Assembly (NCBI GenBank): GCA_946558465.1
Contig: CAMNTM010000003.1
Location: 62,001 to 126,000, forward strand
DNA from: an uncultured Lachnospiraceae bacterium
GTDB taxonomy: Bacteria > Bacillota > Clostridia > Lachnospirales > Lachnospiraceae
Direction of reading: 5' to 3'
Length of the DNA stretch: 64,000 nucleotides
Position numbers and translations under genes: made by a program. Positions 37,663 to 45,488 of the stretch are shown here, piece by piece (position 1 is the first letter of the stretch; every line of letters begins with the position of its first letter). Under the pieces are notes generated by a model that worked only from the letters and a program-made list of their open reading frames with translations, was not told the origin of the DNA and ran no database searches.

Positions 37663-37684
37663 GATGTAAAGTATACTTTCCATC
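37663..37684 (+). promoter_or_regulatory. Palindromic operator just downstream of the -10
   Basis: GATGTAAAGTATACTTTCCATC is a 22-bp palindrome with a single mismatched pair, and AAAGTATACTTT is its perfect core. It starts 4 bp after the -10 and ends 14 bp before the TTG start, the right place for autorepression by the XRE protein. Confidence 0.6.
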
Positions 37685-37698
37685 AGGGAGGAAACGGT

Positions 37699-37902
37699 TT
37701 GAAAAACCATTTAGAAGAAATAAGAAAAACACACGGTATTACACAGGAAGAACTGGCTCAGGCATTAGAGGTTTCCAGACAGACCATCGGCTCATTGGAA
37801 AATGGAAGATATAACCCTTCCATTCTGCTTGCATTTAAAATAGCCCGCTATTTCTGCGTATCCATTGAAGACATTTTTATCTATGAGGAGGAAGAAAGAT
37901 GA
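37699..37902 (+). CDS. Small XRE-family regulator (TTG start)
   Basis: 67-residue helix-turn-helix protein: KNHLEEIRKTHGITQEELAQ, then VSRQTIGSLENGRYNPS as recognition region, then IARYFCVSIEDIF. This compact form (YozG-like) usually pairs with a small membrane protein. The TTG at 37699 is selected because GGGAGG lies 6 nt upstream and because the longer frame from 37594 would read through the promoter and operator. The last four bases overlap the next gene (ATGA). Confidence 0.85.
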   Translation: MKNHLEEIRKTHGITQEELAQALEVSRQTIGSLENGRYNPSILLAFKIARYFCVSIEDIFIYEEEER

Positions 37903-38318
37903 GTCGAAAAAGAAAAAAGAATCTGTTGATTTTCACTTTGATACTCAGTCTTATGATTGAATTTATCGGCATCTCGGCCGGACCGGAGCAGCCCTTTGTC
38001 AGCCGGACCTGCATTATCATTTTTGCAGTTATATTTCCTTTATGCATCAACCGGCTGTATCGGCTTTCCTACGAAAAAGAATTTCCTGAGCTGATTCGTC
38101 AGGAAAAAATAGAATTCCAGGACGAGCACAACACACAAATACGTCTCCTTGCCAAAGCAAAAACCTCCGATATTATCCGCTGGCTCCTTCTTGTTCTGGG
38201 CGGACTAGCTTACGCTGCCGGAAGCGCACTGTGGCTGACTCTTTCTGTCATTGGAATATTTCTTCTGAGCTATATTCTGGAATGGTACTTTTCTAATAAA
38301 TACAAGAACAAAATGTAG
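37899..38318 (+). CDS. Small integral membrane protein paired with the XRE regulator
   Basis: 139 aa with about four helices: two near the N-terminus (LLIFTLILSLMIEFIGISA; CIIIFAVIFPLCI) and two near the C-terminus (WLLLVLGGLAYAAGSALWL onward), separated by a charged cytoplasmic loop. Its ATG overlaps the XRE stop by 4 nt. Pairs of this kind are common in Clostridia and often sense membrane stress, but no function is shown here. Confidence 0.7.
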   Translation: MSRKRKKNLLIFTLILSLMIEFIGISAGPEQPFVSRTCIIIFAVIFPLCINRLYRLSYEKEFPELIRQEKIEFQDEHNTQIRLLAKAKTSDIIRWLLLVLGGLAYAAGSALWLTLSVIGIFLLSYILEWYFSNKYKNKM

Positions 38319-38354
38319 CCGGCAATCTCAATATCAGTATCACTGACAGGCTCA

Positions 38355-38720
38355 TTATTTCCGGCATAAATCATAGCTCTCCGCAATCATCCGCCGTATC
38401 TCCTTGTCCGGAATTGTACCGTCAAGGATAATCGAGTTCCAGTGTACCTTGTTCATGTGATACGCCGGAACCACGGAAGCGTATGCCTCTCTCCAGAAAT
38501 CCCGCCACTGCGGATCACATTTTACATTTACCCATATCCTTTCCTGCCGTTCGTAAATCCACGCAAATATCCGTCTTCCCTTACGGATACGCATACAAGT
38601 CCAATTATCATCCTTAAACGGATAATCCTCGAAGACCTCCGGGAAGGTCAAACAGTAACGAATCACCTCTTTCCGCGCCGTCATAGCTAACCCATCTGTC
38701 TGAGTTTTACAATGCTTCAT
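38355..38720 (-). CDS. MmcQ/YjbR-family protein
   Basis: 121 aa, the usual size. Family features: EVIRYCLTFPEVFEDYPF at the N-terminus, a central beta-sheet with RIFAWIYERQERIWVNVKCDP, and a C-terminal helix after HWNSIILDG. The fold resembles a small DNA-binding/CyaY-like domain. The ATG follows AAGGGGGG by about 8 nt and abuts the helicase stop codon directly, so it is the last gene of the compact array starting at 44802. Confidence 0.9.
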   Translation of the reverse strand: MKHCKTQTDGLAMTARKEVIRYCLTFPEVFEDYPFKDDNWTCMRIRKGRRIFAWIYERQERIWVNVKCDPQWRDFWREAYASVVPAYHMNKVHWNSIILDGTIPDKEIRRMIAESYDLCRK

Positions 38721-41700
38721 CTAGATTCCCCCCTTTGTCCTCTTAAAGTAATTAATCAGAATTTCCTTAATATAATAATATCTCCTGGCGTAAGAATTAT
38801 CAATTCGAATCAGCTGAAGATTATGTCTGTCACAGATTTCCTTCTTCTGTCTGTCTCGTTCCTTTACAGCCTCGTCCGCCTGATGCTCTTTACCATCCAG
38901 CTCTATTGCAAGTATTGGAAGCTCCCTCTCCCCTTCTTTCTGATACACGACAAAATCAAACCGCCCTGTATAAAATAAATCATCATAGCTGATATTATCC
39001 TGAAAAACATGTGAAATCGCTACTTCCTTCTGAACAACGCAATTCAGATTATAGTACAATACATTGTCCAATGCATGGTTCAGACTTTTAAGAAATGCCT
39101 CTTCTGTCTCGGAGCTGTAGGGCTTAACCCCAAGCGCCCGCGAAGCAGCAGTCTTTTCCGTTACCTGAGAAGCTCCGTTGGATTTTACGTACTGCACCAG
39201 CTCATAGAGATCATCATTCACATCATTTCCGTGAAGTCTTTCCAGATACTTTTCACCGGATAATACAATCAGCTTATCCCTCGCCCTGGATGTGGCTACA
39301 TTAATCAACTCCTTATTATTCTTAAGCCACTGATAGGTAGAATTATGCGTCTTATCCGTTATGGCCAGTGAAAATAAAATTATATCCTTCTGATCTCCCT
39401 GAAATGCATGAACTGTCCCACAAGTAACATCTGTAATCTGATTCGCCGCAAGCTTCTCTTCTAAAAGTCTCTTTTGATTGGCAAACGGAGTTATGATTCC
39501 AATCTTTTTGTCCTTGTTATGACGTATATAATCCAGAATCTCGTCTGCCTCAGCAGGCGCTGTATTTTTCTGATATGCAATGTTATCCTGCACATCCACA
39601 TACAGAAGCGGCTCTCTTTCGTTACTTTTGCTCTCTATCTTAAGTTTTCCGTTATAATATTTTTTATTGTTGAAGTCAATAATTTTCGCGTTGCATCTAT
39701 AATGATGGCTTAATAATATCTCCTCGCTCACCGGGTCACTGGAAAGAAATGTCTTGTAAATAGAATTTTTACAATAATCATATTCGCCGGTAATCTGATA
39801 TTTCTTCCGAAAAGCCAGATTTGTCTTCTCATCCAGAAGAATGACCGGATTCAGCTGCTGCGGATCTCCTACCAGCATCAGACTCTTCCCCCGGAGAATC
39901 GGAATCAGGGAAACTGCATTATTACACTGACTTGCCTCGTCCATAATTGTCATGTCAAAATACACTGCCGGTGGACCAAGCTTCACTGCTGAAAGGCAGG
40001 TAACAGCAATCATCGGGAAAATTCTCAAAAGCTTTCTGACATTCTCCTCCTTAGAAATATACTTCGTAAACTCTGAAACCCTTTTCTCTTCATTTCCTAT
40101 ATTTAAAATATTAAGAAGCTCCTTATTTTTTGGCTCTCCCAGGCGCTGAATATATTTTGCAGATGTGTAATATAGGTATTTTTTGAATTCCGAGTCATTT
40201 CTGTCCAGAAGTTTTTTAGCCTCCTGTTCGGAAATTCCTCCGATTTTTCTGAGGCGCTCCTCCACCTGCCAAAGCTGCCGTCCCTGCAAATCAACCTGAA
40301 ATGCCATCTGACGGTTAGAGGACAGCAGACGTTGTATGGTTTCTCTATGCTCCTTTAAATTCAGCACTTCCTCATAATCTTTTAGAAGAGCCGACAATCT
40401 TCTCGTCCGGGCAATCTTATCATCCCGATTCTTATCCAGCGTCGAGAAGAAAACCGGCACCTCCTTCATCTCCTCATAAATCCGTTTCATATCCCTCAGT
40501 GCTTCCTTCATCTTACTGTTGTTCCCCAGCCTAAGAATCGGAAATGGAATCTCTCTTCCACCGTACCGGATACTTTTAAGCTCCTTACATACACTGTCAA
40601 TCGGATGATTATTGTAGGATGCAAATAAGACTGTCCTTTCATTAAAAAAGGCAGTCACAATCGTATTCATAATTGTACTTGTCTTCCCGGTACCCGGAGG
40701 TCCCTGCACATAAGCAAGCGGATAACGCATAGCCTCATAGACAGCCAGAAGCTGGTCCATATTCACCTGATGATTTAAAAGAGCAATCGGATATTCCTTC
40801 GTCCTTCTCGGTCTGCTTACCATTTCCCCAAAGAATGCTTTTACCGGATAGGTTACTGAATCCTCTTCGTACATCTTAGTAATTGCAGCATACTCTCTCT
40901 TAAGATCAACGATTACATCTCTTCCCACTGCTATAATATACGGCATGTCATCTACCCGGTATGCTCCTGTATTTCCGACTGTAATCCTGTCCTTGATAAT
41001 CTCCGCATTTTCTTCAAAATGATCAAGCAGCACATAATCGTCCGCATCGAGAAACGCACGGATGCTCTGCTTCACACCGCCCACAGAATACTCCGTACAG
41101 ATATGTATCTCATCCGCCGCGCGAAGCCGTCTTCCCCTTACATCAAGCCCAAGCTTTCGATATGCCAGCACATACAAGCCCTTAGGCGTATAGATACTCA
41201 ATACATTCAGACAGATATCCTTCATGTGGAGTCTCTCACCTGACGTCCCGTCAGATGTTATACTCCTGTACTGAAATTCCTTCACAAGCTCCCTAAACTG
41301 CTCCTCCGTCAGCATATACTCACTGCCTGTAAAGCTTTCTCCGTCAAACTGATGAAGCAGCGCATAATCACTTTGATAAGGCACTACATCTGCCTTGCTG
41401 CATTCCTCAAGATAGTTCAAGATTTTTAAATTGACGACATTTGTAAAAATAGACTGATATTTATGTGGATACCGGCGAATATCATCAATAAGCTTCTCAT
41501 TGACTGCACAATATGACCCTTCAATGATTCTTGCTTCTACAATGCCGTCAAGCCTGATATTCAGCTCCTTCACCGTCATGAGCTCCAGATGCAGTCCCTC
41601 TACCAGAAGTCTTTTTTCTCTTATAAGAATATCCTTAACGGCAATCCAGTATCTGGTCCGCTTCTCTTCCCTGTTATCATATTCGATGCTCAGCCATTTC

Positions 41701-41744
41701 CCTTCGTGGACCGCACGGAAAATGTCCTTATAAATACTATTCAT
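38721..41744 (-). CDS. SF1 helicase with N-terminal WYL-like region and C-terminal DUF2726 nuclease-like domain
   Basis: 1007 aa. Residues about 12-80 look WYL-like (KWLSIEYDNREEKRTRYWI... LNIRLDGIVEARIIEG), and a second similar stretch is at about 175-240. The UPF1/DNA2-type helicase core follows: Walker A GPPGTGKTST near 346-355, Walker B MDEASQCNNA near 600, GDPQQLNP motif III, and motifs V/VI with TCGTVHAFQGDQ and VATSRARDKL. The last 120 residues match DUF2726-type PD-(D/E)XK folds (YTGRFDFVVYQ; LAIELDGKEHQ). AAGAGG precedes the ATG. It lies 11 bp after the DUF2130 gene. Probably a nucleic-acid unwinding and cutting enzyme in defence. Confidence 0.85.
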   Translation of the reverse strand: MNSIYKDIFRAVHEGKWLSIEYDNREEKRTRYWIAVKDILIREKRLLVEGLHLELMTVKELNIRLDGIVEARIIEGSYCAVNEKLIDDIRRYPHKYQSIFTNVVNLKILNYLEECSKADVVPYQSDYALLHQFDGESFTGSEYMLTEEQFRELVKEFQYRSITSDGTSGERLHMKDICLNVLSIYTPKGLYVLAYRKLGLDVRGRRLRAADEIHICTEYSVGGVKQSIRAFLDADDYVLLDHFEENAEIIKDRITVGNTGAYRVDDMPYIIAVGRDVIVDLKREYAAITKMYEEDSVTYPVKAFFGEMVSRPRRTKEYPIALLNHQVNMDQLLAVYEAMRYPLAYVQGPPGTGKTSTIMNTIVTAFFNERTVLFASYNNHPIDSVCKELKSIRYGGREIPFPILRLGNNSKMKEALRDMKRIYEEMKEVPVFFSTLDKNRDDKIARTRRLSALLKDYEEVLNLKEHRETIQRLLSSNRQMAFQVDLQGRQLWQVEERLRKIGGISEQEAKKLLDRNDSEFKKYLYYTSAKYIQRLGEPKNKELLNILNIGNEEKRVSEFTKYISKEENVRKLLRIFPMIAVTCLSAVKLGPPAVYFDMTIMDEASQCNNAVSLIPILRGKSLMLVGDPQQLNPVILLDEKTNLAFRKKYQITGEYDYCKNSIYKTFLSSDPVSEEILLSHHYRCNAKIIDFNNKKYYNGKLKIESKSNEREPLLYVDVQDNIAYQKNTAPAEADEILDYIRHNKDKKIGIITPFANQKRLLEEKLAANQITDVTCGTVHAFQGDQKDIILFSLAITDKTHNSTYQWLKNNKELINVATSRARDKLIVLSGEKYLERLHGNDVNDDLYELVQYVKSNGASQVTEKTAASRALGVKPYSSETEEAFLKSLNHALDNVLYYNLNCVVQKEVAISHVFQDNISYDDLFYTGRFDFVVYQKEGERELPILAIELDGKEHQADEAVKERDRQKKEICDRHNLQLIRIDNSYARRYYYIKEILINYFKRTKGGI

Positions 41745-41755
41745 GCGGCGTCCTC

Positions 41756-43243
41756 TTATTCGTCATGATCCGATACCTCTTCTACGCTGCCGGCTCCCGG
41801 TATACCTTCTGTTTCCGATATAGTTTCAACCTCTGGCATACCTTCGACTTTCGGTATGCTGTCAGCTCTCTCTTTCTTCTGTGCCAGCGCCTCAAACTTC
41901 TCCTTCATCGTGGGATTTCCCCTTGTCAGCCGCTTAATAGTCAAATCCTCCGCCTTATTATTGGCAAGCCTTAGATTATTTTCTGAGGAAATAAGCGCAT
42001 CCTTTGTCTTCTGCAAATGCAGAATCGTCTTGTCGATCTCATCAATCGCGGTCTTAAATTTCCGGCTGGCAAGTTCATAATTCCGGGCAAAGCCTTCTTT
42101 GAATTTATTAATGTTCTCCTCAAAGTGCGTGATATCCACATTCTGGCTGCGCACAAGGGCAAGCTCCGCCTTATACTGCATAGAATTCATAGCAGCATTT
42201 CGCAGAATTGTAATGATCGGGATAAAAAACTGGGGACGGATAACATACATCTTTGGATAGCGGTGCGACTTGTCCACAATTCCCATATTATAAAGCTCAT
42301 TGTCCGGCTCCAGAAGGGACACTAATACTGCATATTCACAGCGCTTTTCCTCCCGGTCCTTATTCAGCTCCTTTAGAAAATCCTCATTCTTTTTCTTTGT
42401 AGCAGTCTCATCCTGCTCATTTTTCATCTCAAACATAATGGAGATAATCTCCGAGCCGTTTTCATCCTTCTCACGATAAATGTAGTCGCCCTTGCTTCCT
42501 GTCCGGACATCGTTATCCTTCTCAAAATATGCGTGCTGAAAACCTGTCGCACGCAGCTTATTAAACTCGATCTCGCAGTGCTGCTCCAAGCTTTCCCCCA
42601 CCATCTTCGTGGACTGCTTCGCCTTGAAATCCCTATAGTAGGCTATCTGCTCATCCTTCAGCTTCAATTTCTCCTTGTACTGCTCCTCTATGGAAGCCTT
42701 CATAAGCTTTTGTTCATCGTCCTTTGATTTTAGCTCAGCCTCCTTAGACCTTAATTCCATCACGACCGCATCCCGCTCTTTTTCTACCTTGCTTACTGCC
42801 TCCGTTACAGCTAGCTGCTGCTTTGTCTCACTGGCCTGAACTTGTGCCCGGAGCCTGGTAAGCTCGGCCTCAGACTGTGCCTTTGTCTCAGCAAGTTCTG
42901 TATCAGACTGCGCCTTTTGTTCTGCAAGCTCCGCTTTAAATTGAGCTTTTTGCTCTGAAAGCTCGGCCTCATTCTGCACTTTAAGCTTTGCAAGCTTCAC
43001 CTCAAGCTGTGCGTTCAGCCCGGACAGCTTTGCTTCAAGATTCGCTGTCGCCTCGGCTACCGCCAGCTTCTTCTCAGCCTCCTGAGTTTTCAGCTGAGCT
43101 TCCAGGTCCGTTTGAAATAATACTTCACGCTCCCGGATTTCCTTTTCAAATTCCTCGTCACGGACCTGCTTTACGATATCGGCAAATCCAGACTCGTCTA
43201 CTTTAAATACCTTACCGCATTGGGGACATTTGATTTCCTTCAT
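41756..43243 (-). CDS. DUF2130 protein: CxxC knuckle, long coiled coil, nuclease-like core
   Basis: 495 aa. The N-terminus CPQCGKVF is one half of a zinc knuckle. Residues about 30-215 form a long coiled coil with near-repeats of 11 residues (AELSEQKAQFK, AELAEQKAQSD, TELAETKAQSE). The DUF2130 core (about 215-440) contains GSKGDYIY and MFEMKNEQDE, a D...ExK arrangement compatible with a PD-(D/E)XK nuclease. A variable acidic tail follows. Function is not established for the family. It sits between a 25-codon ORF and the helicase in the same transcript. Confidence 0.8.
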   Translation of the reverse strand: MKEIKCPQCGKVFKVDESGFADIVKQVRDEEFEKEIREREVLFQTDLEAQLKTQEAEKKLAVAEATANLEAKLSGLNAQLEVKLAKLKVQNEAELSEQKAQFKAELAEQKAQSDTELAETKAQSEAELTRLRAQVQASETKQQLAVTEAVSKVEKERDAVVMELRSKEAELKSKDDEQKLMKASIEEQYKEKLKLKDEQIAYYRDFKAKQSTKMVGESLEQHCEIEFNKLRATGFQHAYFEKDNDVRTGSKGDYIYREKDENGSEIISIMFEMKNEQDETATKKKNEDFLKELNKDREEKRCEYAVLVSLLEPDNELYNMGIVDKSHRYPKMYVIRPQFFIPIITILRNAAMNSMQYKAELALVRSQNVDITHFEENINKFKEGFARNYELASRKFKTAIDEIDKTILHLQKTKDALISSENNLRLANNKAEDLTIKRLTRGNPTMKEKFEALAQKKERADSIPKVEGMPEVETISETEGIPGAGSVEEVSDHDE

Positions 43244-43265
43244 GTGCGTTACCTCTGTATCTTTT

Positions 43266-43343
43266 CTATAAGTTAATCTTTAACACCTCACTATTTTCTA
43301 TTAAAGAAGACAATGACTGTTTCATTAATTCTTCAAATGACAT
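43266..43343 (-). CDS. Possible 25-codon small protein
   Basis: Reads MSFEELMKQSLSSLIENSEV and 5 more residues. TTAGGAGA lies 8 nt before the ATG, 25 bp after the mutT stop and 22 bp before the DUF2130 start, the same tight spacing as its neighbours. It may be a true micro-protein, a translational bridge, or the intact 5' end of a gene shortened by deletion. No family recognised. Confidence 0.45.
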   Translation of the reverse strand: MSFEELMKQSLSSLIENSEVLKINL

Positions 43344-43368
43344 TTATAAATCTCCTAACACATATATT

Positions 43369-43755
43369 TTACAGTAACTGCTCTATCCTCTGTATTAGAC
43401 TCTGGTCGGCCGGAAGCCAGTCTACTGACCATAAAGCTTCCTTCGTAAGCCAGCGGGCAGCATCATGCTCTTTTAATGTTAAGCTGCCAGACTTTACAGC
43501 ACATAGGAAGCAATACATTTTAATATGAAATTCTGGATAGTCATACTCTACGATATCAAGCAAATCACCGATAGCAATGTCTAAGTCCAGCTCCTCCATA
43601 ATCTCCCTGTGAAGACTCTCCTCCGGCGTCTCGTCCGGCTCCAGCTTACCTCCCGGAAATTCCCAAAAGCCCTTGAATGCACCGTAGCCGCGCTGGGTGG
43701 CAAATATTTTATTGTCTTTTTGGATAACGGCAGCAGATACTTGTATGGTTTTCAT
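43369..43755 (-). CDS. mutT: MutT-type Nudix hydrolase (CTP pyrophosphohydrolase-like)
   Basis: 128 aa, single Nudix domain starting with QVSAAVIQKDNKIFATQRGYG and the box GGKLEPDETPEES...REIMEEL. The form is the short MutT/NudG type that hydrolyses oxidised or modified (d)NTPs. The start at 43755 follows AGGAAGG; the longer frame starts at a TTG inside that site. It lies 29 bp after an SRA-like/HNH endonuclease gene, an unusual partnership for a housekeeping Nudix enzyme. Confidence 0.9.
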   Translation of the reverse strand: MKTIQVSAAVIQKDNKIFATQRGYGAFKGFWEFPGGKLEPDETPEESLHREIMEELDLDIAIGDLLDIVEYDYPEFHIKMYCFLCAVKSGSLTLKEHDAARWLTKEALWSVDWLPADQSLIQRIEQLL

Positions 43756-43784
43756 ATAATTCCTTCCTCTACTTTGCAAATATA

Positions 43785-44681
43785 TTATTTATACATATCC
43801 TTTAATCGCTCTAAGGTAACATGTAATTTAACCCGCTCTAACAAATCCTTTCGTTCATTATATAATCTTTCTAATAATACTTCATAATCCCTACCATAAT
43901 GCAGTTGATTATGACAATTACTACATAAGGAAACAATATTTTCTTCAACATCTAAGGAGTAATCGAATTCTTCAGAGTATCTCATCGGAATGAGATGGTG
44001 TGGCTCTACATAATTTTTCCTAGAATTTCTCCTTATAAAAGTTGGATGGGAAGAATTAATTTCACACACAAATCCCGCATATGCTAAGGCATTTATTGCA
44101 GTCTTATCACTTCTTGGGTATATTTTAATATCATTTCTGACAATCGGACTTCCCTTTTCTTTCGGCTTTGGTGTATGTACATATTCAATTCTATTAATCT
44201 CCTCATCTGTCAACTCCGCCAGCCTATCTACTAATTTTTCGTCTACATTACATTCTATCGACGCATTATCTTGTTCCAGCTTCATGGGAAACATCCAAAC
44301 CTTTCGCATCACACCATTAACATCTGCTTGATTCGTTTGATAAGGTTCCTTTGCCAACTTGACACGCCCTCTATATGTATATTCTCGCTCCACATATACC
44401 TCAAAAAGATATACCGACACTCCATTTATATTAGATTCATAAAGCGTTATATTCTGGTTCCCATTCAATACCTGATCCCCGGTTTTCCCCATACCTGTAT
44501 AATAAAGAATTTTATTAATCCACTGATCCGAATAAATTCCTTTCGTATGATCTGAAATGATAACCAATGTATTAAATCTTCTCGTTCTACGCATTCCCCC
44601 AGAATTACCACATTTAAAAATCTCACACAACTGCTGATTCGTAACCACATCTCCTGCCTGCAGTCCTGGATCAAAGCTCAT
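43785..44681 (-). CDS. SRA-like (ScoMcrA-type) and HNH endonuclease
   Basis: 298 aa. The N-terminal half (about 1-150) resembles the ScoMcrA-type SRA domain: GDVVTNQQLCEIFKCGNSGG, LVIISDHTKGIYSDQW and VSVYLFEVY. The C-terminal HNH domain has PHHLIPM and IVSLCSNCHNQLHYG (metal Cys pair and catalytic His). Enzymes with this layout are type IV, cutting DNA carrying modified bases such as 5-methylcytosine. No methylase gene is adjacent, which fits a modification-dependent enzyme. The ATG at 44681 follows AAGAAGGG and overlaps the stop of the XRE remnant by 11 bp. Confidence 0.8.
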   Translation of the reverse strand: MSFDPGLQAGDVVTNQQLCEIFKCGNSGGMRRTRRFNTLVIISDHTKGIYSDQWINKILYYTGMGKTGDQVLNGNQNITLYESNINGVSVYLFEVYVEREYTYRGRVKLAKEPYQTNQADVNGVMRKVWMFPMKLEQDNASIECNVDEKLVDRLAELTDEEINRIEYVHTPKPKEKGSPIVRNDIKIYPRSDKTAINALAYAGFVCEINSSHPTFIRRNSRKNYVEPHHLIPMRYSEEFDYSLDVEENIVSLCSNCHNQLHYGRDYEVLLERLYNERKDLLERVKLHVTLERLKDMYK

Positions 44682-44802
44682 CAAATCCCTTCTTCCTATT
44701 CGTCTGATTTAACAGATAATCAACACTTACATTTAGCAGCTCAGCCATCTGCTTTTGTGTCAAATCATTATCCCCGCGGATTGCTTTGATATTCTTATAC
44801 AC
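44671..44802 (-). pseudogene. XRE regulator with internal deletion
   Basis: A GTG at 44802 with AGGTGAT upstream opens a 43-codon frame. It begins YKNIKAIRGDNDLTQKQMAE and continues LLNVSVDYLLNQTNRKKG. A normal protein of this type has about 35 more residues between LLNVS and the second VSVDYLLNQTN, including the recognition helix. The join at a repeated NVS-V suggests deletion between short direct repeats. The remnant overlaps the endonuclease gene by 11 bp and may still serve as a translated leader. Confidence 0.65.
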
Positions 44803-44843
44803 TATTCCTATCACCTGACACAAGTATAAAATATTTCCTTCTG

Positions 44844-45488
44844 CTAATCAATATCTAGTTCTATCCTGCCCCCTTCACTTTCAATCGTCCCAATTTTCTC
44901 GCACGGCTTGATTGAAAAATCAACACAGGAGCATATATCAAGTTCGGCACTGTTCACACATAATATTCCAGATTCATTCACTGTCAGCATCATATCCCTG
45001 TCATAGAGTTCGTAATCAAACACTGTCACTTCTTTACCCGCCGGATCAAAATATCCTATTTGTGAGCGGTGTATCCCAGAACCCCATGAAAATGTATAAT
45101 ATAATTCACTCTTGCCGTCTCCATTCAAATCCGCAAGAGCCATACTCGTTATGCCATATCCTCCGAAGCATGTACCGACACTGTAGCTTTCACCCTCATA
45201 TACGATAAGCGAAGATGTAGACTTGTCATATTTAAAAATCATATAATCAGAGTTCTCAGCAATAAAATCCGGTGTTATATTATAACACTTGTCCCTATTA
45301 TATGATGCTGCACCGTCTTTCATCTCCTCGGCAAACTCAGAAACCTGCTCGTCAGACGGAATTACAGACATTTCAGATTTCGGAGCAATAACATTGGAAT
45401 CTGCATTTCTTGAGACCGAAACTCCCGAACAAGCTGATAAGCTAAATAATAAACCTATTACTAAGCCAATGATACTTTTCTTTTTCAT
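44844..45488 (-). CDS. Lipoprotein with a VCBS/FG-GAP-like segment
   Basis: 214 aa. The signal peptide ends in LSAC, with lipidated Cys20, so it should be anchored outside the membrane. The middle contains SMALADLNGDGKSELYYTFS, the DxNGDG calcium-binding pattern of FG-GAP/VCBS repeats, once only. The remainder is not recognised. The start overlaps the stop of the upstream DUF4238-like gene by 4 nt (ATGA), so they are co-translated. Confidence 0.7.
   Translation of the reverse strand: MKKKSIIGLVIGLLFSLSACSGVSVSRNADSNVIAPKSEMSVIPSDEQVSEFAEEMKDGAASYNRDKCYNITPDFIAENSDYMIFKYDKSTSSLIVYEGESYSVGTCFGGYGITSMALADLNGDGKSELYYTFSWGSGIHRSQIGYFDPAGKEVTVFDYELYDRDMMLTVNESGILCVNSAELDICSCVDFSIKPCEKIGTIESEGGRIELDID

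Noticed and set aside
41500..41733. Plus-strand ORFs antisense to the helicase and other large genes
   Set aside because: They are shadows of strong coding frames on the other strand, with no ribosome sites and no recognisable domains.
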